Shown piece by piece: positions 27,081 through 40,506 of a stretch of DNA of 64,000 nt; position 1 is the stretch's first letter; each line of letters starts with the position of its first letter. The DNA comes from Augochlora pura (lineage: Eukaryota > Arthropoda > Insecta > Hymenoptera > Halictidae): the NCBI RefSeq assembly GCF_028453695.1, contig NC_135773.1, positions 12,648,001 to 12,712,000 on the forward strand, in the 5' to 3' direction. Both the position numbers and the translations under genes were made by a program. A model generated the notes under the pieces. That model did not search any database, was not told the origin of the DNA, and saw nothing but the letters and a program-made list of their open reading frames with translations.

Positions 27081-30000
27081 ACAAAACAAAACAACCTACG
27101 TAATTACAACAATGAGCACTTGGTTCAACAGACTGCTCAATGGTAACACGAATCATAAAATGATCTTCCACCGACGAAATTTCGCAGGCAACAGCCGGCT
27201 TAAACGTCAAACCAGCGAAACGATTTCGCAATTGCTTCCGCACCGGTCGCATTTGTTCGGCCGGCCGCAATTTCTCTCGAGACAGCCGGTTTCCACGATC
27301 TTCCGCGGATCAAAAACGCGCACTCAATAACAGAAGGGAGTAACAGCGGGCAACAGGCCTTCCTCGATGAAGAAAGGGGAGGGGAAAAATGATGAGGTGG
27401 TGCAACCGTGTCACGAGGCAATAGTCCGTCGGCGCGCCCAGCTTGAGACTTTTTAAATTGGACCCCTAACTCTTCTCTGGTCGGGGTTCTCTGTTATTTT
27501 CGCAACGGGGGCTTTCGGTGGCATCCCTCGGGCATACGTGCTCCGTCCCGTCGGTTAGGCGAACGAAGACGCACGAGGGGCCATTACGGCGGCGGCGGTA
27601 TCGCGCGGCGGAAAACGCGGAAGAAAGTCATTTTACAGAAATATCCTCGTTACGAACAATTTCTTCATTAATAGCTAAATAAACGTATGGTTTGGTATGA
27701 CTTTTCGTAGTATTTATTCGTATCATTTGCAATTGTTTTATTCGTTATAATTTTATTTAATATTAATTATAATATTATACATATGATTTATTACGATTCT
27801 TCCTAGCATTTGTTCGCTTCATTTGCAATTGCTTTATTATAATTGTAAATTACGCCAGAGTACTTGTCAAATTATTGTTGATTTATGTATAATTTTTTCA
27901 TAATTTTCCATGCATTGGTAGGTAATTTTTTGAATCGTTGACTGACGTGATGACGTTGAGTGCAGACACGTGTCTCATCAGAAACCCGAAGAAGTCGTAC
28001 ACAAATGCGTGATTTTGGTCGGAAAATCTTTTCCGCCGTGTTTTCGAGGTAAATGCCCCACCGTGCGTCGCGTCGTGACCGCCGTTGGCCGGTAGAAGTT
28101 ATCGTCGGGCCTCGATTGCGCAGCGGTATCGTTCGCGCCATGAGAAACATAATTCCGGGGGACGTCGTCGGGTGTGCTTCCGGGATTTGTCGAGGCCGTA
28201 CGTGGGGCTTACAAGCGGAATCCAATTTCATCTCCCTCGGAGTTACTACGCTTCTTGGACTATAAAAGCGGAGAGAGGAAGCCAGCTAGATTCGTTTATT
28301 ACGAGCACAGCCAGCCGGCCGGGCCGCACAGGAGGCCGGAGACGGTGTCGGTCCCCCGCGCCGCGACCGAATCGCGGGGACCGGGGCGCGTTTTCCGGCG
28401 AAGCGATAAGCGGTTTTATCGCGCTGAAAACGACGGTAAAAATTAATATCGCCGGGCGCGCCGCGCACCGGTTTTTCGACGATGAACACCGTTGTGTCGG
28501 CCGCGACGCGGATTACACCGCGTAATCGAATCGCCGGTTGATGAGAGATAATGCATTTTTCCGAGAGCACCGAAATTGGACGACCGCGTAACCGGTTTTT
28601 CGGCTGACGCCTGCTAGCCACTGACGTACATGCCTTTCGATTATGCCGGCGTTGATCACGCTTCGCCGAGACATGCCGGAATTATTAGCTCGCGGGAAAC
28701 GAGTTCTTTTATTTCGAGCAACTTCTCGCGAGATCGTTCCGGTTACACGGACCGGAAATATTCCTCCCGATGGTTTACAGATTTAACGTCGGATAAAGTG
28801 TGGTAGAGTGTGGAAATTGTCGACGGCATTTTTATGCATTTCTAGACGATCGTGTTAGAGAAGAAAAATTGCTGTTTGATGGACAAGAGACAGCAAACAC
28901 TATTAAGAACTGGAACGTTATTTAATAATAGATATTGTCAAAGAAGGTTGCCAAGATTATTTATTTATTGTCTGATTTACGAAAAAGACGAAATAGAAAT
29001 AATTATTATTAATCATATTGTAATGAAAGCTACATATTTTATATCTTTATTGTTAGAATGATTACAATGAATGAATAATATAATTATTACAATAAATGAA
29101 GGATAGAAATATTACAACGAAATAGTTTAATTATAGTTAACTGTATTATATCAAATATAATAGCTAATGAAGAACATGCTATTGAAATTCAGAAATGCTA
29201 GGAAATTGTTGCCGTTATCAATAATTAAATATTATTAATCGACCTCCAAATGAATAGTAATACAACAATGTTCAAACTAATTTCATGATCGATTGCATGG
29301 TTGTTTCCGATAAGTGATTAAAAGTTCTTATCAGTGAGCACGCGTGCACTATGAATTACGATTAAGCCCGTAACTGCAATAATTCGATGCTGACAAATAT
29401 TTAGAATAGTCAATTCAATGCACGGATTTGACGGCTTTGACACACAAAAGGGAAGCGGTATGAATATTCATTGTACTACGAACATTCATTATAGGTACTA
29501 TTATATGCGATTATGTGTTCATCGACGTGTCGACTGTGCCGCCATTAATATAAAGAGAAGATATTAATTATTTAGATCGCCTTTAAGTGATCGTTGCATG
29601 AGATTTTTAGAATCTATGGTGATTATGGTGACTATTTATAGAAGAAGTTCGTCAAATAATGTATTCACAAATAATATAAACAGTGTAGCTGGATCATTAA
29701 TTTATATATCGAAGCCGTATTACGGAGTTTGCAAAAGAAGTCCAATACTATCAATATACTTTGTACTAGACACTAAACACATTTGCAGAGGGGAAGCCAG
29801 CTAGTGTCAGCCATAAGAGTCACCAGCATCAAAGCAGTGTTCGATGGGAAAGAAACAATCCGTGCTAGGCAACAACCTGTGTCTCTAACTGCAACTAAAT
29901 TCTATTAACTAACATTTACTGATTTATAAGAAACTCGTTCGAATAATGAAGAAAGCTATCATTGTGCTAAAGACATTACTTTTTTAGATTAATTATTTTA

Positions 30001-30687
30001 AATTAGATTATTACAATTGAGTAAAAAACACAAAATGTAGCTGTAAAACAGTGAAAAAGGGCTAGAGACGCTGTAATACACTTAAATATCATTTTATTTC
30101 AATGGAAGCAAATTACTTGGCTTACTGTCAAGCAAAAATTACTACTCATCAAAATTAATTCTTAACGTTTGCATTATCAAAAAAATTTCTTGAGTAGATT
30201 CCTACTAACCCTACGCTCGCACGAAGAATATTATTTGAGTATTGCGAAATATTCACGTGAAAATATTGCTCGAAGGAAACCGACTTCGTGCGAAGAGAGT
30301 TCTTGGATTTTACAGGGCGATAAATTCTGTCGCACACCTCGACCCCGGCATACGAATCTTGGGCCAAGAGGTCAACAGCCGTGTTCGCCAATTATGACCA
30401 CGTGTGACATTCTCGCAATTCGCAAAACCAATTTACCACTCGAGAAAGACGTATCGAATCGATCGAAGACATGGAAGAGAATTTGCCGAAGAAGTTCAAG
30501 GCTGTCTCTTCAGCGTTCCAAAAATTGATAAAGGCGTGGCGAATTGTCTCGAATGGGACCTATTTCAAAGGCAACGATATCTGTTTCCAGGACCAAATAA
30601 ATTCTTGTTTTATTTAGAAAGTCCGCGGTACTTTTTTACGAAATGCAGTGCCGAAATACTTCCGAGCATTGCGATTATAAAGCACAG
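27081..30687. other. Non-coding region, GC-rich patch then AT-rich
   Basis: GC/CpG-rich sequence at about 27120-27620 and 28000-28850, then AT-rich DNA to 30.2 kb. Several frames of 70-146 codons overlap on both strands in the GC patch. They contain no recognisable domain, so I do not call them genes. Confidence 0.5.
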
Positions 30688-30925
30688 TTAACCCCTTGCC
30701 GTACCATTTTCTCTATAAGTACTATGACTAGAATTTTTTCAGTCGTATTAATTTCTTAAAAGAAAAGAAATTTTATAGTTATTTTATACTTATATCTACT
30801 TTAATGTTTAAATATAACTTGACAAGAGAATAAAATTTGATGACTACTTAAAGGAACGAATATACCTAACAGCTTGTTACTAAAAATCTCCATCACTGAC
30901 TCGTTAAAGTACGACAAGGGGTTAA
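30688..30925. mobile_element. TTAA-flanked MITE, family 2 (copy 2)
   Basis: A 238-bp unit with terminal inverted repeats: TTAACCCCTTGCCGTAC on the left and GTACGACAAGGGGTTAA on the right, flanked by TTAA. The ends and left subterminal sequence are related to the unit at 16925-17188. Inferred non-autonomous piggyBac-like element. Confidence 0.85.
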
Positions 30926-31392
30926 CACGCGTGCCGCGGCAATCGTAGGCCCTGCTACAGGGACGTAAACGGGCGTACAAAAGATCGCCTAGACCGTGCA
31001 TCACTCGACAAATGCTATTCCCGGGCGAGGAAACGACCGCCGCGCGGTAATCGCGTGTGCGCGCAGTTTCCATTTTGCAAATCAGTGAACGCCCGATAAA
31101 TAACGAAGCCGCTGTTGAACGCGCCGCCGGCATTGCGGTCGTTATTAATTCTGACTCCGTGACGCTCTGTCATCGCAGTTAACCAACGCTAATTGAACGT
31201 TCGCCGCCGTTAAAAATTGTCGGAGGCTGCCAGCTCGAGAGAAACCGGGGACGGAGCTTCCGATTAACCCTTTCGAATTAATTTCGAATTAACCCTTTGC
31301 ACTCGAGAGGCGACTCTGAGGAGCCATTAGAATTGCTATATCACGTTCTATAATTATTTTTATAGATATCGCCGAGCGACTTTCGCCAAGCG

Positions 31393-32184
31393 ACTTTCGC
31401 TATTTTAAACATATAGGACAGTTTTTACGGTCTAAATAGTATATAGTATTCATACAGGATAAATAGTATATAGTATTCATATGCACCAACCTAATAAAAT
31501 GCACTTTATCGCATAAGATAGAAATACTATAAGCCAGAAGATTTATTTCGATTTATAGCGCTCGACGGGCGAGCGTCGCTGTGAACGACGGGTATTGCAG
31601 CGCGCAATATTTTGAGCGGATATATCCGCGAGCCGTCCGCTAAGGGTCTCTAACGTCCGAGAGGTAGAGGGGAAGTTACGAAAATGCGGTAAAATGCAAG
31701 CGAAGACCTGCTCAAAATGCTTCGCGCGGTTTGTAATGGAACAGCTACGCGCCGAGGGCGAATCTACTGGCAACGTAGGAGAGCTGACGTCAGAGAAGAA
31801 AAACTCAAGTGTTTACGTTTTTCAAGCTAGGGTTCGTTCTATTTCTCTTAATCCTGACATGATTTATGACAGGTCGCTGTCACATTCCTCAGCCGAACAA
31901 CGTGTAATGACAACACTGTCCTAAAACTGCTCAATATCTGCCCGAGTTTCGACGGGCTAAATAGTATATAAATGAAGACACTCCGAAATATTCCATATCA
32001 GAGTTTATTAATTCGAAAGATCAGAATTTGTTTAAGACAGGCATATCTGTATTGATATCTTGTTGAAAAGGGTGTAGTAAAGCAAACGGGACATATGTCG
32101 ATTAAATCAACAGCTTTTGAAAAAAGATATACAATTTTATATATTTACGTAAACATCCGACATTTCATATGCACCAACCTAATA
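31393..32184 (-). mobile_element. Foldback-element core (copy B), inverted relative to copy A
   Basis: This stretch is homologous, in reverse orientation, to 5686-6543. It includes the GC-rich core, the GCGGATATATCCGC palindrome and one long arm ending CATTTCATATGCACCAACCTA, next to TA. It lacks the second arm seen in copy A and one copy of the 43-bp duplication. The section around 31770-31935 is nearly identical to copy A, while the arms have diverged more. No transposase is present. Confidence 0.85.
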
Positions 32185-32289
32185 GTTATTAAAAGTGTAA
32201 CTGTTACATGAGTTATGAGATTCCATTTCATAGGTATAGAATAAACTTTATTATACAGGATGGAAATGCTACGAGTCGGAGAAATTATT

Positions 32290-32472
32290 TTAACCCTTTG
32301 CACTTCACGACGTCATGAATGGTACCTACCAGCCCTTACGAACCTTTACATTATATAGTATATTTTATATTATATAGTATACTTTGTATTATATAGTATA
32401 CTTTGTATTATATAGTGATATACTAGAATTACAATGTCCCCTGAGATGAGACAACGGAGCGCAAAGGGTTAA
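32290..32472. mobile_element. Small TTAA-flanked MITE (nested)
   Basis: A 183-bp unit with ends TTAACCCTTTGCACTTC and GGAGCGCAAAGGGTTAA, flanked by TTAA. It shares family-1 termini but has a different interior, dominated by a tandem repeat of about 20 bp (ATATAGTATACTTTGTATT) at about 32345-32420. It appears inserted within the split element 31289-32509. Confidence 0.75.
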
Positions 32473-34757
32473 ATTTGCAGTTGAAATGTTTTCGAGCGCA
32501 AAGAGTTAATTAATCTTATCTTCGGCACGCTCGCCGATATTTATTTGCGAGGCGGTCACGATCGCGCGCGCCGGTCCACGGCCTGTTTTCGACTCGGCGC
32601 CGAGCGTATTTAACTGGCTGAAAATTCTGCAGCCCGAGCTTAATTGCTTGATTAATTGTTAAACGCTTTTGAGCGGGCCACAGCCCGCGGCCGTCGGTTG
32701 CGCGTTTCCGGCCGGATAACCGCGGGCCACGTCGGGTCGGGACGGGCCGCCGCGGGCCGAAAGTTGCTCTCAAGGAGCTAATGCTTCTTCCGTGTCGCAC
32801 TTTATCGGGCGAACCGGCTCAAACGGGCCAGACAGGCTCGTGCATCTTAGATGCGTGCCGCGCCTCGGAGCGCTGTCGAGCTCCCCCGAGCGAGTAATCC
32901 GGCTTGAACTCGGACGAACGACCGGGCTTTGTCTCGATTTGTCCTTAGGAAACATCGCCGGGCTTTCTCGCGATCAATTCTTCTACGAGGCCAATGATTT
33001 TTATCCAAACCGTGCCAATTGTTTGTGTTGCGCCGAGGTAAATAAAATGTCGAACTTCTGCGAGACACGAATCGATCGGTTGTCTTGTTAGTAGTCCGCC
33101 GGTTTTATATATTTAGAATAGAAATGGGTAGTTGAATTTTTAAAGAGAAGAAAGAGTAAGAGAATTAAAGACTAAAACGATGTGAGTTAGTTTAAGTAAA
33201 AAATATTTAAATTGTGGAGAGATGTATTAAAAGTTCTGTAAAATGCAATAACGTAAGCCACTTTCAAGCTTTATATTAGCAAAACGTATTTTTCGTACAT
33301 TATTAAATTATTTCATTGAAATCCCAGTGCCGATAATTCTCTCAATAATTTATTAATGCGATTTTAATAAACAATGAATTTAAATCGGGCATTTTTGATG
33401 ATCCAGTTTACTCACCGAAACCGACCAACGCGTAAAACAATCAAAACGGAAATAAACGTGTAACCGTGCGACGTCGTTTCGTTAAAAAAAAAACCGAATA
33501 TACAACGATTTCATTGTCAATATTAATTTCATAAATAACGGCGACGGTCTTCTTTTTCATTGGATAACACGACCCCCGACGACGAGGACCTGTTGAGCCG
33601 CGTTTCGCGCAGAAAACGTTCCGTAATTAAATGTGTCTCGTGGGAAGATCGACGACGTATTTCCTGGCATAAATTCGGCCCGTTGATAGCGGAATCTTTC
33701 TTCGAGAAAATGGTTCCGTCCCTCCCGGAGAATAACCGGAAATGGGATTAGCCTCGCTCGCTCCCCTCTCCCCGACGTCTTCGTATCCTATTTCCTGAGC
33801 AACCTCCGTCCCTCATACCGCCTCGAGGATAGGCGAAAAAGATGCGGAAGGACTACGTGACGATCACCGTAACGAGATTCCATATCTTTCGCGAGGATCT
33901 CATAAGTGGAGGCTACGGTGTTTCTTTTTCTTTTTATTATCAGCTGAAACGCGGCAGTTGTTCCCGACGCTCCAGCATTAGAACGTTTTCTGCCGAAAAT
34001 GATGTTTCTCTCGATCTAGGTTCGCTGGTACGAGGTCGTAACGCTTTTATAGCAAAAGCTTAATCCACCGGGCGGTCCTCGTAAAACTCACGAACAAATC
34101 AGCTGCGGGGTTCGCTACTGTTTTGGAATTGTTTTAGATTTATCTGTTATCGATGTTGAGAACAAACGGTAGTATTCGAGATGTTTGTTTAACTGTAATG
34201 CTTCTTATTCCTAAAACGTAACATTTATTCGTGTCATAGCTTTGACATAGCCTTAACATTTATACGTGTACGTCGAAAGATTTTACTTAGGATTTATTAC
34301 TGGGTTAAATCAAAAAGACCTAAATGAAATCATATTATATAAAATCATATTAAATTTGATATAAAGTAAGTTTCGTGTTCAACACGTTTGCTCATGAAAA
34401 TTAAATTTATTTATGTCTCGAGTGAACCATGAAACCAGCCAATTACGATTCCTTTATAATCGTACATTTAAGAACATCGATAAATTATATTTCCTTTAAA
34501 AAGCATGAAGCAAAACTGAGCGATCATCGTCTCCAAAACTTTTATACTATCACCCCCCAACAGTAAGATAATTCCTGCCCTCCCACCACTAATGAAACAC
34601 TAAAATACACCCATCCAGATACGAAGTACAATGATTCTTTTCGCTGAAGCGCTTCGAACTTACCAATTCAAATTTATTAATTAGACATTGGTCTCGCGCG
34701 ACAGCGGCGAATGAAACGAGGATTCCGAACCGAGCGGATACGATGCAGAAACTACGC

Positions 34758-34793
34758 GGGGCGGAGGAGGGGAGGGGAGGGGAGGGAGAGGGG
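34758..34793 (+). repeat. G-tract cluster with G-quadruplex potential
   Basis: Several GGGG runs separated by one or two bases (GGAGGGGAGGGGAGGGGAGG), followed by a final GGGG. This satisfies the usual four-tract pattern for a G-quadruplex on the + strand. It is followed by GA and GTC simple repeats. Confidence 0.8.
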
Positions 34794-37700
34794 CTGTAGG
34801 TGAAACACGGACGAAGAGAGAGAGAGGCTCGTCGTCGTCGTCGTCCCAGCGACGAAATTGAAAATTAAAATTTATGATTGCATTAAGCAGCTTAAACGCG
34901 ACACCGGCTGCGGCGAAGGAAACTTTTGAAACAATGCGGGCCAACCAGCGGCATGAGTAATTATACGGTCAACCTATTTTCTTTCGCGCCCTCCCTCCCT
35001 CTCTCTCGCGCCGCTGTTTTTCGCCAATGAATTCTCACGGCGTTGTTCCCTCGAGAGGATCGCGGATATATATCTTCCTCCGTAAACATAGCGGGCGAGA
35101 AATTTCAGCGCGGACCGCGGCTTCCCGCGCAGCCTATCCTTCCCTTCAACGGGTCCTGGAAGACAAAGTGACTTATCTGTGCGGCCGACTAAGTTATTTT
35201 CGTGCTTCTTCTGCGAAATACTTAGAATTGTATTGCGTTTTAAGGTTATGTGTTGGTACGGTGTTTTACGACGTATTTATTTTATTTATGGTTCAAGTTT
35301 AATTCATTAAAAAACATTGTGAACTTATTTATGCGTGTGTCAAAAAAAAAGATATTCTATGAGTATTTAGAATTATTGGAATAGACGTTTATGATGCATT
35401 AAAAATTGTCTTTATACATTTCTCTAGGACTGTGAAGAAAGCAGGATGGTCGTAGCAAATGATTCTTGAGAAAGGAAAACTTATGCTAAATATAGAACGT
35501 AGTTTATATCCTTCTATAAAAGAATATAAAAATTATTATACATTCATGAAAAGAATTAATCGGTCAAATATAAAACCGAGAAAACCTAACAATATCGTTT
35601 CATGACTGTCAATTTTTTATAATACAATTACTAAAACAGAAAAACGTGATCACCTAACCTACTTTTAATTGATTTAGACCACTGCTATTTTGCACAAAGA
35701 ATCGCGTGTATTAGCTAAAATATACACGAGGGTATTGTACTCGTCAACTTCATGATCCAGTCAACGATCAATAATGTAAGACCCGCGGACAAACGGATGA
35801 GAAAACGAGGAAGAACGCGCCGTTCTCCTCGAAGGATCTTTACAATGCTAGTTCGCGGCATAATAACGTCAGATTTCTTTATACAGCTTACATAATCAAC
35901 GATCCGCAAACGAAGGGGCCCGAGATTTGTTTCGGAGACCGGCATCGCCGACTCGAATCACGTTCCCGCAGTTCCGCGGAGGGGGGAGGGGGGGCTGCTG
36001 GTGGATTCCCTCCATAGTTATCCAGTTCATTACGGCTCGAAGAATTACGAATTCGTCGGAAAGTTCTCGCGGATTAATGAACCTCGGCCGACGATGGTTC
36101 TCCAGTCTCCGGTCTCGCGATAACGAATTCCATTTTCATTTTTCACGTACCCGGGAAACTTTCCTTCCGCGGAAGCTGTTGACCGCGGCGACTGTCAGAA
36201 ATTCCTCAAAGGGCGGAAGCAGACATTTTTTCGAACGGTGTTGCAGCATTCCTCGGGTCCGATGCTGCGTATTCGCGCGGGAACAATTGTCGCGGATGGC
36301 TCTATATCTCTCTCTCTCTCGCTTGTTTATAAGCCGCGGAGAAAAATGCGCCGCGCTGTTTGCTCGCGAAAGTAATAAAGTTGAAAGGGATTTGACGACC
36401 AATTTTTAACTTCAAATGAACCACCGCCGTTTTTTTTTTGCTTTTTGTTGCCGCGCAACAGAAGTTCGTGTGTGTATTTACTTGCGTATGCAGGCGCAAT
36501 TTGAAAACTGGTTTAATGGAGCTGCAGCATTCGCCATATTTAAACAGCGACTTTTCCGTATGGTGGAAATGCTGTTTCTTATCGTTAAATTTTTATTTTT
36601 ATTTTTAAAATGTAGAATGAAGCAGAAATAAAGTAAAAGAATTTTGATTAATCTTTTAGACGAGATGATTTGTATATTAAAATAATTATTAATATTAATG
36701 TCTTAAGTACGTAATAATTCATATTACACGAAGTATACACGTCGAGTGTATACCTGACATAACTTATAAAATAATTTTAATATAATACTAAAATTTTCCT
36801 AATATGAATATTAATACTTTATATATTCGCTGTGTTGGTATTAACTAAATTATTAACGAACGCGACACCAAATATAATTTTTCGATGCTCTAGTTTCTTT
36901 ATTATACTCGCGCAGCAATTCTTATTAAGATGTAAACGGAGAGATTGTGCTGTCTTAATAAACAAAATCAAATTTCCCGTAGCACGCTCTGCACTCGCTT
37001 GATTGTAAGAAGATAAGACAGGGATCTTGGTAATCGGATGTTTATGCTATTGTAAATTTCACAGCGTCTAAAATAAAGGCTTTGAAAATCCTATAAAATG
37101 TAACCTCGCTTACGTAGCTTCACGAAAGCAGTAAAACCTTTAGTACAAGGAATAAAATAGCACCTGCCGTCTCTTTTATAAATCGTGTCAGAAATAGAAA
37201 ATGTGCATAAAGCGATTGCACACGAGATTGCAAGACATGCAAATGCAAGAATGCAGACTATAGAACAGCGTATGATTTCTTTCACGAAGAATTTCAGCGA
37301 ATAAGTTTATTTTAGGTTGAAGCTGTATGAAAGTTTTCTAAATTATAATTCTATATCTCTATGACGCCATAATCTAGAACCATCGTATGTGGTACATTAT
37401 AGAAGTAAATAATAATTACATCGTATTTTAATAATCGAAGATTCTCCCATTTTCGAAGTAATTGAGCCTTGAAATTTGATTTTAATGTTTTTAATTGCCG
37501 ATAATTTTCTAAACTAACAAAAATATTTTCCTTAAAGAGATTACATATTAAAGACTTGAGTAATGAAAAAAAGCAATATATCTTGATGTTTCAAGTATTA
37601 AAATTGCAACTTTCAACAATGTCGTCAATATTCAGTTCCACGCTCTCTGTATGCCCAACACTCGAAAATAAAATAATCTGCATCGCCAGTACACTCGACT

Positions 37701-39414
37701 TAAATTGGTTCAGTTGTTATTAGAGGTAATTTTGTAACAAGAGCCTCCAAATATCCAAGTTTGGCGCTGGAAAGCCGCAAAGTCGTCGCAAGATGTTGGC
37801 CCGCGAGAGATTGCGCCGTCGAGTAATTCTGGTTAATCCATCAAAAGCGGCAAGACAGAGGCCGTCTGACCTAATCAAGCCCGAGGTGTTTGACGTCACC
37901 GTCGGATCCGTCGCTGATTGGTTACAGAGTTCCACGCTGAACCGAATTAAGACTTAAACGAGCTTAAGTCGAATGAAAGTGGAATCGGGCGCGGACACGA
38001 TTCGTCCAGCGAGACACTTATCGCCGCTTCAATCGCCTTTTTCTCGAAGTCTGGCTTCCCGCGCGTCTCCCCTCTCCCCCCTTTTAAAGTCACCAGGAAA
38101 AATGTCCCGACGATCCGGTGGCCGCGATAACCGTTTCCGCGCGCGAAGAATGATCGATTTATCGGCGGCCGGTAGGAGACGAAGGGAGACTTTTGAAAAG
38201 CGACTCGCCAGCGGATTCGCTTTTACGGCCGTTTATGAAATTGTATTTACAACCGGGCGTTTTAAAGACGTCGGAGCGCCGCGCCAGCTCGAATCGACAT
38301 AAAACTAAGCGGGGAACGATAAAGGCGACGTTTCAAAAGAAATTCACCATTTATAACGCGCGCGGGGGAAAACGCTCCGGCCATTATTGCACTTGATAGC
38401 AATATCTGGTCGGTGTGCTTGATGCGAGGCTTTTCGAAAACGGACGCGTTCTATTGTCGCCGAATGATGATATTAGACAGATATTGCCTCCGGAGCTCTT
38501 CACTGTTAATCGTTCCTTATCGGTCCTTGTCCTTTGTCTCTCTCTTTCCATTTCTTTCTTAAATCGATCCATGAAATCGAATACGCAAACGACAGTCAAT
38601 ATTTTACTGCTTTGTCGCACGCGAATCAGTCGACTTTGTTAAAGTGCTCTATTATCTTCCGGTTTGAGACCGGCGTTGCTTGCGCACTTGTTGCAATCGT
38701 AAAGATCAAACGGCGACTAGAATGTACCGTTTTAATAATTTAGCATTCAGTTTCATTTATTTTCTGCGCCAGGTTTTACAGTGTTTACGCTCACTGATTC
38801 GAAAGTGCGACGCGTTTAATGTCCGGAGATATTGATTTACACGGTTACAGCTTCTCTTAAGAATTCTCGTTTTATTCTACGCATTTATTTATTTATTAAC
38901 GTTTTTATTAACATTTATTTATTAACGTTTTTCTGACAGTTAAATACGCATCTAACTCCTGAAAATTTGATATCATATATCTATGTATTAATTACAAAAA
39001 TACTTATCTTATTTTTAGTATACAGATGTTAAAGAAAAGTTTTAATAAAAATAACATTCATTACCGTTAACATTCATAGTTCAGTTTCATTTTCTCCAAT
39101 CGATTTAGAATCGTTATTATCACTATAAAATTACTCGAATCGTTAAACCGCGTCGACGTCGCGAAAACGGGAACGCATTTTATTCGCAATTGATATCGAC
39201 GCGCAGAATTCTGCTATCTCAACATCGCCACGCAATTAATTCGCGCAGCGAAACTTCTGCCGTTATTTAATTACGAGATTATAGCACTTTGCGGCAAGTT
39301 GTGCAACTCTGTGCAACTACGTATTCGCAACGTTTTCAGCTGTTTTACGTACTCGTACATATTCTTGCAAAATTACGGGAAAACGAAACCAGCCAGAAAT
39401 TATTCGCAATAATT

Positions 39415-39505
39415 GTTCGAACAATTTTGCGATCTCTGCTCGAACAATTTGCAATTATCACTCGAACAATTATCGCTCGAATAATTATCGCCCGAACAAA
39501 AAAAT
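39415..39505. repeat. Degenerate TCGAACAATTATCGC repeat
   Basis: About six imperfect copies of a TCGAACAATT-containing unit, spaced roughly 15 to 27 bases apart. The copies make an Ile/Arg/Thr-rich chance open frame on each strand. No function is evident. Confidence 0.6.
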
Positions 39506-40506
39506 TCGAGTCAACAGTATTCGTACGGATAATCACCGCGGATAAATATTTATTCGAAACAATTCGAGTAATGACCAACCGAGGGTCATAGCGACACGCA
39601 TCGCCGTGGCGGATCCCACGGAACGCCGTAATATAAAGTATGCAGTAGCGTTTAAATGATTAAACATACGAGGGAAACGGGGAGTATGGCCGAAATTAAC
39701 CCTCGGAACGCGCGTAACACAATGCGTCCTACATGCTTACGCAACTGCGGTCTCATAGTACGAGAGGTTATTTACACGGAAGACTATCGATTTTCCGATA
39801 TTTACATTCGGAAGCCCGACGCCGCTTCCTATATTCGTGCGGATAATAATCCCGGAAGAGACGCGAACGCTATAAATATTGTTTTAATCGAAGGGCACGG
39901 TTCGAAAACAATGTGGAGAATTGGTTTGCTGTCGAGGAGAGGGGAAACGAAAGCCGTCCATGAAAAGAGGAAAATATGGCACGGATAAGTAACGTACGAC
40001 GAGGGTGAACGGTACTACCGCGTATTCGAAGACCTAGCAAATAGACTTTGGAAGAGGATTCGTTCTTGCACGTTCACCGTCGAGCACCGCGCGGAGATTT
40101 AGTAAAATACGGCTTGTGTGTGCTCGAAAGTACAATCTGACGCGCCCGGTAATCGAGATCGCGGATAATCGCAACTTTAGGTGAACCTCGACGTTCCAAC
40201 GCGTATTTGCCTTTCAACGGTGAATCGACGCAACGGAAGTTCGTGTTCGTTAGTTTGATCTCGTAATGACGGTAGAAATTGTTGGACGGCTCACATATTT
40301 CTGGGCGCGTTCGTGAATATGTAAAACCGCGGCGTCGCGCTCAGGAAACGCTTTGACGCGTCGGAACGGCAAATTTCAGCGGAATTACTGTTTCGAGACG
40401 TTAACGTTCTGCCAGATCGGGAGGTATTTTTGTAAAGAGATTTGTGAACCATTCGGAAACATTTACGCAGTTATTCGCAGATATTATTCATAAGAAAAAG
40501 AGTCTA

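Larger units (their letters stand above)
31289..32509. mobile_element. TTAA-flanked MITE, family 1, split by two insertions
   Basis: The left end TTAACCCTTTGCACTCGAG and the next 50 or so bases match the reverse complement of the right end of the element at 7365-7591, including the AGAATTG-CTATAT stretch. The matching opposite end, TTCGAGCGCAAAGAGTTAA, is found only at 32491-32509. Between them lie an inverted foldback-core copy (31393-32184) and a smaller TTAA element (32290-32472). I infer one old MITE hit twice. The two ends could instead belong to separate partial copies. Confidence 0.6.
32510..40506. other. Non-coding region
   Basis: GC/CpG-rich patches at about 32520-33080, 33540-34060, 34680-35200, 35700-36420, 37970-38400 and 39100-40460 alternate with AT-rich DNA. 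There is a G-tract cluster at 34758-34793 and a (GTC)n run at 34829-34845. No frame shows a recognisable protein family. Confidence 0.5.

Noticed and set aside
26636..27094. Tyr/Ile-rich frames of up to 152 codons
   Set aside because: They are translations of the AT minisatellite and occur on both strands and in several frames.
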